A DNA stretch of 64,000 nucleotides, taken from positions 271,824 through 335,823 of the forward strand of contig NZ_JAQMYP010000003.1 of NCBI RefSeq assembly GCF_028369295.1, read 5' to 3'. Positions within the stretch are counted from its first letter, which is position 1. Every line of letters starts with the position of its first letter. The notes under the pieces were generated by a model. The model worked only from the letters and a program-made list of their open reading frames with translations, was not told where the DNA came from and did no database searches. The translations under genes were made by a program, and so were the position numbers. This DNA is from Streptomyces sp. HD. GTDB taxonomy: Bacteria; Actinomycetota; Actinomycetes; Streptomycetales; Streptomycetaceae. Shown one piece after another: positions 38,886 to 47,836 of the stretch.

Positions 38886-39050
38886 TCAGCGGTCGCGGTT
38901 GAAGCGGGTGGTGATCCACAGCAGGAGCAGCAGGATGATGAACGCGCCGCCACCGGTGGCCAGGGGGCTGATGCTGTTGTGGTTGCCGCCGTGTTCCTCG
39001 CCCTCGGCGGCGAGGGTGACCAACTGGGCAGCTGCGCTGTGGAAGCTCAT
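38886..39050 (-). CDS. Small membrane protein (54 aa)
   Basis: A 54-aa frame reading [20 protein letters not shown], then a Gly/His-rich turn, a membrane helix ([17 protein letters not shown]) and ending NRDR. It lies 92 bp upstream of the nadD start on the same strand. It is conserved at this locus in streptomycetes to my recollection. Function unknown; a membrane-anchored small regulator or complex partner is possible. Confidence 0.75.
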   Translation of the reverse strand: MSFHSAAAQLVTLAAEGEEHGGNHNSISPLATGGGAFIILLLLLWITTRFNRDR

Positions 39051-39180
39051 CTTCGGCGTGACCTATCGGTGTGGGCGGGATAAAGATGTCGGCTCATCGT
39101 AAGCGGGCGCCATGACGGCGATCACGCCGACTCCACCGTTGGGGCACCGCCGAGAACCGGTGGGGAACCTTCCCGGGGGC

Positions 39181-39342
39181 TCAGTCGTCCTTCCGCCTGT
39201 AGCCCCGCAACAGGAACCACGCGGTCAGCACACAGCCCACGACCATCACGATCAGTACGACCCGGAGCAGATTCCCCGGCCCTTGCTGCTCGGCGGCCTT
39301 CGCGGCCTCGGTGAGCCAGTCGGCTGCGGGGTTGTGCTCCAT
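39181..39342 (-). CDS. Small membrane protein (53 aa)
   Basis: A 53-aa protein: an amphipathic N-terminus (MEHNPAADWLTEAAKAAEQQ), one membrane helix (VVLIVMVVGCVLTAWFLL) and a basic end RGYRRKDD. I start it at the ATG at 39342, with GGAG about ten bases upstream. It diverges from the M48 protease gene. Function unknown. Confidence 0.75.
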   Translation of the reverse strand: MEHNPAADWLTEAAKAAEQQGPGNLLRVVLIVMVVGCVLTAWFLLRGYRRKDD

Positions 39343-39479
39343 GACGGCGGAACTCCTTCGCTGTAGTGCCCGTCCACGGTAACTCCGCCTAGGCTGGGCT
39401 CTGCTTCGGGGGCGCAAAGGGCGGAACAAGGCTCCGCAAAGGTCGGCAGAGAGCCATCCACACGCACTTGGGGGAAGAC

Positions 39480-40580
39480 ATGTCCGACGGCCATGAGCAC
39501 AGCGGGCAGGAGAACGTACCGAGCAGGCAGCGCAGGCGTTTCCCGGGGATCTCCTCGCGTGCGTACGAGCACCCGGCCGACCGCTCGGCGCTGGTGGCCC
39601 TGCGCAAGCTCAGCGGCTTCGACACGGTCTTCAAGGCGCTGAGCGGTCTGCTGCCCGAGCGCAGCCTCAGGCTGCTGTTCCTGTCCGACTCGGTCCGGGT
39701 GTCGGACCAGCAGTTCGCGCACCTCAACGACATGCTGCGGGACGCCTGTTACATCCTGGACCTGGAGAAGGTCCCGCCGATGTACGTCAACCAGGACCCG
39801 GTGCCGAACGCGATGTGCATCGGCCTGGACGAGCCGATCATCGTGGTCACGACGGGGCTGGTGGAGCTGCTCGACGAGGAGGAGATGCGGGCGGTGGTCG
39901 GCCATGAGGTGGGCCACGCCCTCTCCGGCCACTCGGTGTACCGCACGATCCTGCTGTTCCTGACCAGTCTGGCCGTCCGGGTCGCCTGGATCCCGCTGGG
40001 CAACCTCGCGATCATGGCGATCGTGACGGCGCTGCGGGAGTGGTTCCGCAAGTCGGAGCTCTCGGCCGACCGCGCCGGGCTTCTCGTCGGCCAGGACCTC
40101 CAGTCCTCGATGCGCGGCCTGATGAAGCTGGCGGGCGGCCACCATCTGCACCAGATGAACGTGGACGCGTTCCTGAAGCAGGCCGAGGAGTACGAGGCGG
40201 GCGGCGACCTGCGCGACTCGGTCCTGAAGATCCTGAACGTACTGCCCCGTTCGCACCCCTTCACCACGGTCCGCGCGGCCGAGCTGAAGAAGTGGGCCGA
40301 GTCCCGGGACTACCAGCGGATCATGGACGGCCACTACCCGCGCCGCTCGGAGGACAAGGACACCTCCGTCACCGACTCCTTCCGCGAGTCGGCGTCCCAT
40401 TACGCCAATCACGTGAAGTCCTCCAAGGACCCCCTGATGAAGCTGGTCACGGACATCGCCGGCGGGGCGGGCGATCTGGGAAGCCGGGTACGCCGGGGCT
40501 TCGGCGGTCCGGCGGCCAAGGAGCAGCCGAGGCGCGACACCACGGACGAGGGCGGCGGCGAGGGCGGCACCGAAAGCTGA
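39480..40580 (+). CDS. M48 family zinc metalloprotease (HtpX-like)
   Basis: A 366-aa peptidase. The zinc-binding HExxH is VVGHEVGHALSGH (about residues 139-151), with a downstream Glu ligand in KSELSADRAGLL. A hydrophobic stretch (ILLFLTSLAVRVAWIPLG) suggests membrane association, and an Asp/Glu/Lys-rich tail ends the protein. Such proteases degrade damaged membrane proteins. ATG at 39480 with a GGGGGAA site; the in-frame TTG at 39468 is less likely. Confidence 0.9.
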   Translation: MSDGHEHSGQENVPSRQRRRFPGISSRAYEHPADRSALVALRKLSGFDTVFKALSGLLPERSLRLLFLSDSVRVSDQQFAHLNDMLRDACYILDLEKVPPMYVNQDPVPNAMCIGLDEPIIVVTTGLVELLDEEEMRAVVGHEVGHALSGHSVYRTILLFLTSLAVRVAWIPLGNLAIMAIVTALREWFRKSELSADRAGLLVGQDLQSSMRGLMKLAGGHHLHQMNVDAFLKQAEEYEAGGDLRDSVLKILNVLPRSHPFTTVRAAELKKWAESRDYQRIMDGHYPRRSEDKDTSVTDSFRESASHYANHVKSSKDPLMKLVTDIAGGAGDLGSRVRRGFGGPAAKEQPRRDTTDEGGGEGGTES

Positions 40581-40661
40581 CCGACAGCTGACTGCACGGT
40601 GCGGGAGGGGCGTGGCGTGGCGGGGGCGTGAGACACCCGCCCGGCTCCCCCTCCCCCGACC

Positions 40662-40723
40662 GACTCGCACACCAGGCTCACCCAGCAGACTCACCCACCC
40701 GACTCGCACACCAGGCTCACCCA
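40662..40723. repeat. 23-bp direct repeat, two copies
   Basis: GACTCGCACACCAGGCTCAC plus CCA occurs at 40662-40684 and 40701-40723, period 39 bp, in the 149-bp gap after the M48 gene and just before the stop of the next gene. Perfect identity suggests recent duplication. Confidence 0.9.
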
Positions 40724-40729
40724 CCCGGC

Positions 40730-41812
40730 TCACACCTTCGGCTGGGCGCCCGTCGCCAGTGAGCCGCACAGTGCCGTCGCCCCGCCCGTGGCGTAGGGGT
40801 CCGTGCCCGCCGGGCCGCCTTCCTTCGCGGTCTGGCCCGCCAGCAGGGGGTGCAGCCGGTTCGTGGAGTCCTCGGCGCAGGACAGGGGGCCCGCCTGGAC
40901 GTAGGAGACGACCAGCTGGGCCTGGTGCAGGCGCAGGTCCTCGCGGTCGAAGCGGAAGTGCAGCTCCCGCCGCACCGTGAACAGCGATGTCTCGGTCGCC
41001 TTCTCGCCGGCACCGGCCTTCACCGCCCGCAGGGCGTATACGAACGTGTGGTCCCCGGTGACCTCAAGGGTGGAGGAGTCGGTCTCTGCGGCCTGGAGCG
41101 TGCCCTGGACCCGGATTCCGCGATCGGCCAGCTTCGCCTGAGTGGGGTCGAAGCGAACCAGCCACCCGGTCGGCGCATGCCGCCCGTCCGCGGCCGGCTG
41201 CCTGAAGCTCTGGTCGAACTGGTCCAGTTGATCGGGGTCGAGCAGCACCCGGACCGGCCGGACCTGGTCCCCGGTGAGCACCTCCGGATACAGCGCGGAC
41301 CGCACGATGTAGTCCTTCGCGATGCTCAGCGCAGTCGTCACCTGGCTGTCCGAGAAGTGCGCGGTACGCCGCGCGGCCGGCAGCGGTATGCCCTCCGCGC
41401 CGATCCGGTACTGCGCGGCGGGGCTGTGCGCGTACAGCTGGTCGGGGTCGGTCGCCCCGGGCACCTCGCCCTCCGGGGCGAGCGGGATGACGGTCATCCG
41501 CAGGGGCTCGGCGAGCGGCCCGGAGCCGGCGGGGCTCTGGTAGGGATGCCGTACACCCATGTAGATCGCCGTACCGAAGGCCACGGCGATCAACAGGACG
41601 AGGATCAGTGCTTGCCGGGACAGTCCCCGGCGCAACGGTGGACGGCGGCGTACGGCGGGCGCGTGGTCGCTCAGGCGCTCCTGCGCGGAGAACTCCTGGA
41701 GGCGGGCAGCACGCACGAACGATTCGTCGAACACGACGGATCGGTACTCGTCCTCTCCACCTCCGGGGCCGCCCTCGGGTGCCCCCTCGGGTGGGTCTCC
41801 AGGCCCTCCCAT
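40730..41812 (-). CDS. Conserved bitopic membrane protein, paralogue 1
   Basis: A 360-aa protein. An acidic N-terminus carries YRSVVFDESFVRAARLQEFS and is followed by one membrane helix (LILVLLIAVAFGTAIYMGV, about 70-88). The extracytoplasmic domain of about 270 residues has no family I can name (conserved-looking AKDYIVRSALYPEVLTGDQV). The motif VVFDExFVxAA is shared with the next gene (41934), so both belong to one family. The ATG at 41812 has TACCCT six bases upstream and looks leaderless. These genes lie between the M48 protease and proA, as in other streptomycetes (recall). Confidence 0.8.
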   Translation of the reverse strand: MGGPGDPPEGAPEGGPGGGEDEYRSVVFDESFVRAARLQEFSAQERLSDHAPAVRRRPPLRRGLSRQALILVLLIAVAFGTAIYMGVRHPYQSPAGSGPLAEPLRMTVIPLAPEGEVPGATDPDQLYAHSPAAQYRIGAEGIPLPAARRTAHFSDSQVTTALSIAKDYIVRSALYPEVLTGDQVRPVRVLLDPDQLDQFDQSFRQPAADGRHAPTGWLVRFDPTQAKLADRGIRVQGTLQAAETDSSTLEVTGDHTFVYALRAVKAGAGEKATETSLFTVRRELHFRFDREDLRLHQAQLVVSYVQAGPLSCAEDSTNRLHPLLAGQTAKEGGPAGTDPYATGGATALCGSLATGAQPKV

Positions 41813-41933
41813 ACCTTCAGGGTAGGTCGCCGGAAGCCCCGGTAAACGCCCTGGTACACGACAAGTTCTGACAGGTTCTCACCAGGATGGTCACGCTGCG
41901 CTCAGCAAGGCTCAGGCCCCCGATCAGGCCCGT

Positions 41934-42509
41934 TCAGGGCGTGCGCGGGGTCGCCGGGACGGCCGGCGGGGAGTACTCGGCGGAGACGGAGGGGGCGGCT
42001 CCGCTGCCCTGTTCCAGCCCGGTGGAGGCGGGTGGCGGGACCTGCTCCCGGCTGCTGGAGGAGGCGCCGCGGTAGACCGCCGCGAAAGCGAGCGCGACCA
42101 TGCCGATGCCCATCACGACGGCGAGCACCCAGGCGACGGGACGATGCCAGCGGACCTGCTTGCCGTACGTGCCCGGGGCGCCGTAACGGCCTTCGAGGAT
42201 GTCCGTGTCGTCCAGATCGTCCAGCTCGGGATCATGGCCGAAACCGGCGCGGTCGTCGGGGCCGTACCCCTCGTCGTACCGCTCGCCCCGGCCGTGGGCC
42301 CGGCGCGCTTCCGCCTCGGAGGCCTCCGCTCTCGCCTGGGCGGCGGCCAGGAGGCGCTCGACGGCGGTCGGCTCGTGCACCACGGCCGCCTGTACGAAGG
42401 CCTCGTCGAAGACCACGGAGGCGAACTCTTCGTCCGACACCCCGCGGTCGTGGTCGTCGTCGGGCTCCCAGCCGTCAGGGAACGGCGTGCCCCCCACGTC
42501 CTCCGGCAC
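41934..42509 (-). CDS. Conserved bitopic membrane protein, paralogue 2
   Basis: A 191-aa protein related to the preceding one. It has FASVVFDEAFVQAAVVHEPT near residue 30, an Ala/Glu-rich region, an acidic stretch, a membrane helix (VAWVLAVVMGIGMVALAFAA, about 127-146) and a short Ser/Pro-rich outside tail. It lacks the large outside domain of paralogue 1. GTG start at 42509 with TACTCT seven bases upstream and no clear Shine-Dalgarno. Function unknown. Confidence 0.8.
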   Translation of the reverse strand: MPEDVGGTPFPDGWEPDDDHDRGVSDEEFASVVFDEAFVQAAVVHEPTAVERLLAAAQARAEASEAEARRAHGRGERYDEGYGPDDRAGFGHDPELDDLDDTDILEGRYGAPGTYGKQVRWHRPVAWVLAVVMGIGMVALAFAAVYRGASSSSREQVPPPASTGLEQGSGAAPSVSAEYSPPAVPATPRTP

Positions 42510-42540
42510 GGGATCCAGAGTAGTCCTGGGGGGTCAATTT

Positions 42541-42569
42541 GGGCAGACGGTATGGAGATTCATCTGCCC
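42541..42569. terminator. Short inverted repeat between proA and the paralogue-2 gene
   Basis: GGGCAGA at 42541-42547 pairs with TCTGCCC at 42563-42569 across a 15-nt loop, 32 bp upstream of the GTG at 42509. It may end proA transcripts or be an operator. Confidence 0.4.
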
Positions 42570-42712
42570 TGTGAGACGCCTCTTGTGGGCCAGGGCCCAG
42601 GGGCACGGATGCAGTGAGGGGCGCGTGTCGGACGCATATGCCCTGACCGCGCGCCTGGCGCCCCCGATGCCCTTGGAGGCGCCCCGTCCGCTCGCGCGAG
42701 AGGCGGCGCGGC

Positions 42713-43999
42713 TCAGCGCCGTACGTGCCCGTCCCCGGTGACGATGTACTTCGTGCTGGTCAGCTCCGGCAGTCCCATCGGGCCGCGGGCGTGCAGCTTC
42801 TGCGTGGAGATGCCGATCTCGGCGCCGAAGCCGAACTGGCCGCCGTCGGTGAAGCGGGTGGAGGCGTTCACCGCGACGGTCGTGGAGTCGACCAGCTGGG
42901 TGAAGCGACGGGCGGCCTGCTGCGAGGTGGTGACGATGGCCTCGGTGTGGCCGGAGGTCCACAGCCGGATGTGCTCGACGGCCTTGTCCAGCGAGTCCAC
43001 GACGGCCGCGGCGATGTCGTACGACAGGTACTCCGTCTCCCAGTCCTCCGCCGTGGCCTCGACGACGGTGGCCTTGGAGTCCTTGGCGTACGCCATCACC
43101 CTTTCGTCCGCGTGCACGGTCACGCCGGCCTCCGCGAGGGCGTCCAGGGCGCGCGGCAGGAACTCGGGGGCGATGTCCTGGTGGACGAGGAGGGTCTCGG
43201 CGGCGTTGCAGACGCTGACGCGCTGGGCCTTGGAGTTGATCAGGATCTCGATCGCCATGTCGAGGTCGGCGTGGGCGTCGACGTAGACGTGGCAGTTGCC
43301 GGTGCCGGTCTCGATCACGGGGACGATCGACTCGGAGACGACGGTCTGGATCAGCGAGGCGCCGCCGCGCGGGATCAGCACGTCGACCAGGCCGCGGGCC
43401 CGCATCAGCTCGCGCACGCTCTCACGGCTCTCACCGGGTACCAGCTGCACGGCGTCGGCGGGCAGCCCGGCCCCGCCCACGGCGTCGCGGATCACCCGGA
43501 CGAGCGCGCTGTTCGACTCGTACGCCGAGGCCGAGCCGCGCAGCAGCACGGCGTTGCCGGACTTCAGGCAGAGGGCGGCGGCGTCCACGGTGACGTTCGG
43601 ACGGGCCTCGTAGATGATCCCGACGACGCCCAGCGGAACGCGGACCTGGCGCAGGTCGATGCCGTTGGGGAGGGTGGAGCCGCGAACGACCTCGCCGACC
43701 GGGTCGGGCAGCGCGACGACGTCCCGCACGTCGGAGGCGATGGTCCGCACCCGCTCCGGCGTCAAGGTCAGCCGGTCGATGATCGCCTCGCTGGTGCCGG
43801 CCTCGCGGGCCTTGGCGATGTCCCTGGCATTGGCCTCGACGATCTCACTCGTCCGGACCTCCAGGGCGTCCGCGATGGCGAGCAGCGCGTCGTCCTTCTC
43901 GGCCCGGGGCAGCGGGGCGAGGTCGGCGGCGGCGGCCTTGGCGCGGTAGGCGGCCTGGGTGACCGGGGTCATGGAGTCAAACGGCGAGAGCGAGGTCAT
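42713..43999 (-). CDS. proA: Gamma-glutamyl phosphate reductase
   Basis: A 428-aa enzyme of proline synthesis that reduces glutamyl-5-phosphate with NADPH. The aldehyde-dehydrogenase-like catalytic Cys is in [49 protein letters not shown] and [19 protein letters not shown] are typical ProA blocks. ATG at 43999. It is separated from proB by the 154-aa gene at 44074, so the two proline genes are close but not adjacent. Confidence 0.97.
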   Translation of the reverse strand: MTSLSPFDSMTPVTQAAYRAKAAAADLAPLPRAEKDDALLAIADALEVRTSEIVEANARDIAKAREAGTSEAIIDRLTLTPERVRTIASDVRDVVALPDPVGEVVRGSTLPNGIDLRQVRVPLGVVGIIYEARPNVTVDAAALCLKSGNAVLLRGSASAYESNSALVRVIRDAVGGAGLPADAVQLVPGESRESVRELMRARGLVDVLIPRGGASLIQTVVSESIVPVIETGTGNCHVYVDAHADLDMAIEILINSKAQRVSVCNAAETLLVHQDIAPEFLPRALDALAEAGVTVHADERVMAYAKDSKATVVEATAEDWETEYLSYDIAAAVVDSLDKAVEHIRLWTSGHTEAIVTTSQQAARRFTQLVDSTTVAVNASTRFTDGGQFGFGAEIGISTQKLHARGPMGLPELTSTKYIVTGDGHVRR

Positions 44000-44073
44000 G
44001 CAAAGAAGGGTAGTGCGCCCGCGACGGCGGTCCAGCGCTCATTTCACACCCCGAGACAGACCCCCCCGGGCGC

Positions 44074-44538
44074 TCAGTAGGGGTGGATACCGACCGGAGT
44101 CGCCGGTGCCGGTCCGTAACCCTCGGCGATCCGCTGGTGATAGGTCTCGCGGTCGATGACCTCCAGGCCGACGATCTCCCAGGGCGGCAGGCCCGCGGTC
44201 TGCCGGTGCTCGCCCCACAGGCGCAGGGCGACGGCGGCCGCGTCGTGCAGGTCGCGGGCCTCTTCCCAGTAGCGGATCTCGGCGTGGTCGTTGGCGTACC
44301 TGCTGGTCAGCAGAAAGGGGTGGTCGTGGGCCAGCTGTTCGAGGGCGCGCCGCACCTCCTTCAGCGGGGCCTCCTGCCCGGAGACGCTGAGGGTGACGTG
44401 CCACAGGCGAGGCAGGTCCTTGGGCTCCTCGTAGCGGTCGCCGGCCGCGACGCTCGTCAAGGCGCGCTCCTCACCGGCCGCACGGGACGAGGCCCCACCG
44501 GCACTGCGGGACGCCGTCCCAGGGCGCACTCGTCTCAC
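44074..44538 (-). CDS. Conserved hypothetical protein between proB and proA
   Basis: A 154-aa protein. After a basic N-terminus it has a beta-alpha fold segment (RLWHVTLSVSGQEAPLKEV, then LAHDHPFLLTSRYANDHAEI), the RYWEEARDLHDAAAVALRLW helix and an end PVGIHPY. I start it at the GTG at 44538 because GGAGG lies five bases upstream; the frame is open further up. Context suggests co-transcription with proB/proA, but no function is known. Confidence 0.8.
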   Translation of the reverse strand: MRRVRPGTASRSAGGASSRAAGEERALTSVAAGDRYEEPKDLPRLWHVTLSVSGQEAPLKEVRRALEQLAHDHPFLLTSRYANDHAEIRYWEEARDLHDAAAVALRLWGEHRQTAGLPPWEIVGLEVIDRETYHQRIAEGYGPAPATPVGIHPY

Positions 44539-44633
44539 GACGGCCTCCTTTACGCAGTGACCGACTCGGGGTCGTGCGGAATGTGTCCCTGAGACAAAGT
44601 TGAGCAGGCCGCAAGGGCTCGCGGGGCGGTTTT

Positions 44634-44817
44634 GCGGAACGTCCACCTCAGGGCGACATCGGAAGCGGGGCGTTCCCCCCGTTTTCGGCCGGGGGTCCGG
44701 GGGTCGGCCCCCGGGACAATGCAGCGCGGAACGTCCACCTCAGGGCGACATCGCAAGCGGGGCGTTCCCCCCGTTTTCGGCCGGGGGTCCGGGGGTCGGC
44801 CCCCGGGGCGATGCAGG
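44634..44817. repeat. 92-bp tandem duplication with GC-rich hairpins
   Basis: Two head-to-tail copies (44634-44725 and 44726-44817), each beginning GCGGAACGTCCACCTCAGGG and ending in CCGGGGG...CCCCCGG hairpin sequence. They differ at about five positions. They fill most of the 335-bp gap between proB and the 44074 gene. The hairpins may act as terminator or mRNA-end structures. Confidence 0.95.
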
Positions 44818-44873
44818 CCTCAGGACACTTTCAGGGATCCCTCAGGCCGGGGCCCTCAGGCATCAGGACTCCC

Positions 44874-46001
44874 TCAGGACTCCAGAATCACCAGGTCGTC
44901 CCGATGGACGACCTCCCGCTCGTACTCCGCTCCCAGCTCCCGAGCCAGCTCCCGTGTCGAGCGCCCGAGCAGTTGCGGAATCTCCTTGGCGTCGAAGTTG
45001 ACGAGTCCGCGGGCGACCGCGTGACCGGTGCTGTCGCGCAGCTCGACCGGGTCGCCGGCGCTGAACTCCCCCTCGACGGCGGCGATTCCGGCCGGGAGGA
45101 GGGACTTGCGGCCTTCCACGACCGCCCGGACCGCGCCGTCGTCCAGGGTGAGCGAACCCTGGGGCGTGGAGGCGTGCTGGAGCCACAGCAGCCGGTCGGC
45201 GGAGCGCTTGCCGGTGGCGTGGAAGTACGTACCGGTGTCGCCGCCGGAGAGGGCGTCGGCCGCGTGGATCGCGCTGGTCAGGACGACGGGGATACCGGCG
45301 GCCGCCGCGATCCGGGCCGCCTCGACCTTGGTCACCATGCCGCCGGTGCCGACGCCGGCCTTGCCCGCGCTGCCGATCTCGACGTGGGCGAGATCCTCCG
45401 GTACCCGCACCTCCGCTATCCGCGACGTCCCCGGCTTGCTGGGGTCGCCGTCGTACACGCCGTCCACGTCGGACAGCAGCACCAGCAGATCCGCCCGTAC
45501 GAGATGGGCGACCAGCGCGGCGAGCCGGTCGTTGTCGCCGAAGCGGATCTCGTCGGTGGCGACGGTGTCGTTCTCGTTGACGATCGGGAACGCGCCCATC
45601 GCGAGGAGCTTGTCGAGGGTGCGCGAGGCGTTGCGGTGGTGGACGCGGCGGCTCATGTCGTCGCTGGTCAGCAGCACCTGGCCGACACGGACGGCGTAGC
45701 GCGCGAAGGAAGCGGTGTAGCGGGCGACCAGGAGGCCCTGGCCGACGCTCGCGGCGGCCTGCTGGCGGGCCAGGTCCTTGGGGCGGCGCCGCAGCCCCAG
45801 CGGGGCGAGCCCGGCCGCGATGGCGCCGGAGGAGACCAGGACGATCTCCCGCTCCCCGCCGCTGCGGCCCTTGGCCAGGACGTCGACCAGCGCGTCGACG
45901 CGGTCCGCGTCCAGACCGCCGGACGCGGTGGTCAGCGACGAGGAGCCCACCTTGACGACGACCCTGCGGGCCTCGCGCACACCCTGTCTTGCCCCTGCCA
46001 C
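44874..46001 (-). CDS. proB: Glutamate 5-kinase
   Basis: A 375-aa enzyme phosphorylating glutamate, the first and feedback-controlled step of proline synthesis. VVVKVGSSSLT and VLVSSGAIAAG are the amino-acid-kinase motifs; FPIVNENDTVATDEIRFGDN and LLSDVDGVYDGDP follow. A C-terminal PUA domain is present. Start at the GTG at 46001 with a GGGGAAGAG site. A longer frame to 46127 would overlap the divergent gene's promoter region. Confidence 0.96.
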   Translation of the reverse strand: MAGARQGVREARRVVVKVGSSSLTTASGGLDADRVDALVDVLAKGRSGGEREIVLVSSGAIAAGLAPLGLRRRPKDLARQQAAASVGQGLLVARYTASFARYAVRVGQVLLTSDDMSRRVHHRNASRTLDKLLAMGAFPIVNENDTVATDEIRFGDNDRLAALVAHLVRADLLVLLSDVDGVYDGDPSKPGTSRIAEVRVPEDLAHVEIGSAGKAGVGTGGMVTKVEAARIAAAAGIPVVLTSAIHAADALSGGDTGTYFHATGKRSADRLLWLQHASTPQGSLTLDDGAVRAVVEGRKSLLPAGIAAVEGEFSAGDPVELRDSTGHAVARGLVNFDAKEIPQLLGRSTRELARELGAEYEREVVHRDDLVILES

Positions 46002-46179
46002 CTGTGCTCTTCCCCCTCGCGCGAATGCCGGTTGCCTGCCCCGAAATCTACGCGAAGCGGATCGGGTGGCGCGCATCGGTCCAACCTCCGGACAGGCGCC
46101 GCGTGACGGTTTGCTCACGCGTTGCATACGGCAAAAAGGTTGTACTCGTTGCTTATGGCTCTCAACTATTCGGTGAACT

Positions 46180-46185
46180 TAAGTT
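46180..46185 (+). promoter_or_regulatory. Candidate -10 for the pyruvyl transferase gene
   Basis: TAAGTT seven bases before the GTG at 46193, in a noticeably AT-richer stretch (46130-46190), with no Shine-Dalgarno. Suggests a leaderless transcript. Confidence 0.45.
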
Positions 46186-46192
46186 GAACGCC

Positions 46193-47614
46193 GTGTCACC
46201 CACCGCACCCACATCACCCACGGCTCGTCGCGCACAGCGCATACTCCTCCGCTCGGGGAAGAGCCCTTACGACGTCGTCCCGGTGGAGGAGGCCCTGCAC
46301 CGGGACGTCATCGCCACCAACTCGGGCAACCTGATCTTCAGCGACGCCACGCACAAGATCCTGGAGACCCCGCACACCGAGGTCGTCTCGAACGGCATCC
46401 GCACCGATGTCTCGTCGGCGGGCCGGATCAACGAGGAGTACGACGCCTTCGTCGTACCGCTGGCCAACGCGTTCCGGCCCTCGTTCGAGGCACAGCTGAA
46501 GCGGCTGACGCGGCTCATCACCAGGCTGCGGATCCCGGTGGTCGTGGTGGGGGTCGGCGCGCAGACCGGACTGAACTACAACGCGGCGCGGCTGAAGGCC
46601 ATCGAGCCCTCCGTGCGCGCGTTCGTCTCCGCGGTGCTCGACCGCAGCGCCTCGATCGGGGTGCGCGGCGAGTTCACCGAGACGTATCTGAAGGACCTGG
46701 GCTTCCGCGACGTCGAGGTCATCGGGTGCCCGTCGCTGTTCATGTACGGCAAGGAACTCGACGTCACCAAGCGGGAACCGGCGCTCACCCCCGGCTCCCG
46801 GATCGCGGTCAACGGCTCGCACAGCGCGGTGCGGTCGCAGGGCCTGGACCGAGTCGTCACCCGGGCCCACGCGCGCTATCCCCACCTGCGTTTCATCGGC
46901 CAGAACCTGAGCGACGCACGGCAGTTGCACTGGCGGGACCTGTCCGAGCCGAACGGCCGGGTGACGGCGATGCCGACGCACCCCGACCACCCGATGTACC
47001 GGGAGGACAAGGTCCGCGTCTACATCGACCCGGTCACCTGGATCGACGACCTGCGCACCTTCGACTTCTCCTTCGGCTCCCGCATCCACGGCAACATCGC
47101 CGCGCTGCTCGCGGGCACACCGGCGACCGTGCTGTGCGGCGACTCGCGGACGCTGGAGCTGTGCCGCTACTTCGACATCCCGCACCGCCGGATCGACCGG
47201 CTGCCCGAGGACCTGGACCCGGCGTCGCTCTACGAGGAGGCCGACTTCGGTGCCCTGACGGGCGGCCACCAGGAGCGGTTCGAGCGGTTCACGGCGTTCC
47301 TCGACAGGAATGGCCTGGAGAACACGTTCGCGCACGGTGACGGCGGCGCCGCCTTCGAGGAGCGCCTGCGGTCCCTGCCCTTCCCGCCGGGCATCCGCCC
47401 CTGGAACGACGCCGACCTCGCCTCGCTGACCACCCGCTTCGGCTGGCTGCAGAGCCGTATCACGGAACTCGGCGCGGACAACGACCGCCTGAAACGCGAA
47501 CTGGCCCGCACCACCAAGGCAGGCACGGCATTCCCGGCGGCATCCGTCTACCGCCGGGCCCGCCGCGCGGTGGGCGGCCCGATCCGCCGAGCACTTCAGT
47601 CGGGACGGCAGTAA
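46193..47614 (+). CDS. Polysaccharide pyruvyl transferase family protein
   Basis: A 473-aa protein of the PF04230 type, which adds ketal pyruvate to sugars of extracellular polymers or acts as a related glycosyltransferase-fold enzyme. Diagnostic blocks are VVVVGVGAQTGLN, SIGVRGEFTETYLKDLGF, VEVIGCPSLFMYG and FSFGSRIHGNIAALLAGTPA. The C-terminus carries a coiled coil (SRITELGADNDRLKRELART) and a basic tail. Start at the GTG at 46193. It opens the wall-polymer gene group and is followed by the dispersed repeat and the TagF-like gene. Confidence 0.85.
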   Translation: MSPTAPTSPTARRAQRILLRSGKSPYDVVPVEEALHRDVIATNSGNLIFSDATHKILETPHTEVVSNGIRTDVSSAGRINEEYDAFVVPLANAFRPSFEAQLKRLTRLITRLRIPVVVVGVGAQTGLNYNAARLKAIEPSVRAFVSAVLDRSASIGVRGEFTETYLKDLGFRDVEVIGCPSLFMYGKELDVTKREPALTPGSRIAVNGSHSAVRSQGLDRVVTRAHARYPHLRFIGQNLSDARQLHWRDLSEPNGRVTAMPTHPDHPMYREDKVRVYIDPVTWIDDLRTFDFSFGSRIHGNIAALLAGTPATVLCGDSRTLELCRYFDIPHRRIDRLPEDLDPASLYEEADFGALTGGHQERFERFTAFLDRNGLENTFAHGDGGAAFEERLRSLPFPPGIRPWNDADLASLTTRFGWLQSRITELGADNDRLKRELARTTKAGTAFPAASVYRRARRAVGGPIRRALQSGRQ

Positions 47615-47644
47615 CAGGACCCCTGAAGGTACGGTCCGGCAACG

Positions 47645-47725
47645 CCCCCTGAAGGGGCGCGGGGCTGCATCGATATGCGGCTCCGCCGCGTGGGCACGAC
47701 CAGCCACAACGCACCCGCAGACACC
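47645..47725. repeat. Dispersed intergenic repeat, copy B
   Basis: GGGGCGCGGGGCTGCATCGA, then TATGCGGCTCCGCCGCG and CCAGCCACAACG, matches copy A at 12795-12870. It follows the stop of the pyruvyl transferase gene. Confidence 0.85.
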
Positions 47726-47836
47726 CAACGCCCCCTCCCGGCCCTCCCAGCGGAGCGTCACGTGCGTGTCGTCTGGAGGCAGCCGAGCGTTAACCCGGGC
47801 GCACGACATCCCGCGCCTACCTTGGAGTGACCGCAG

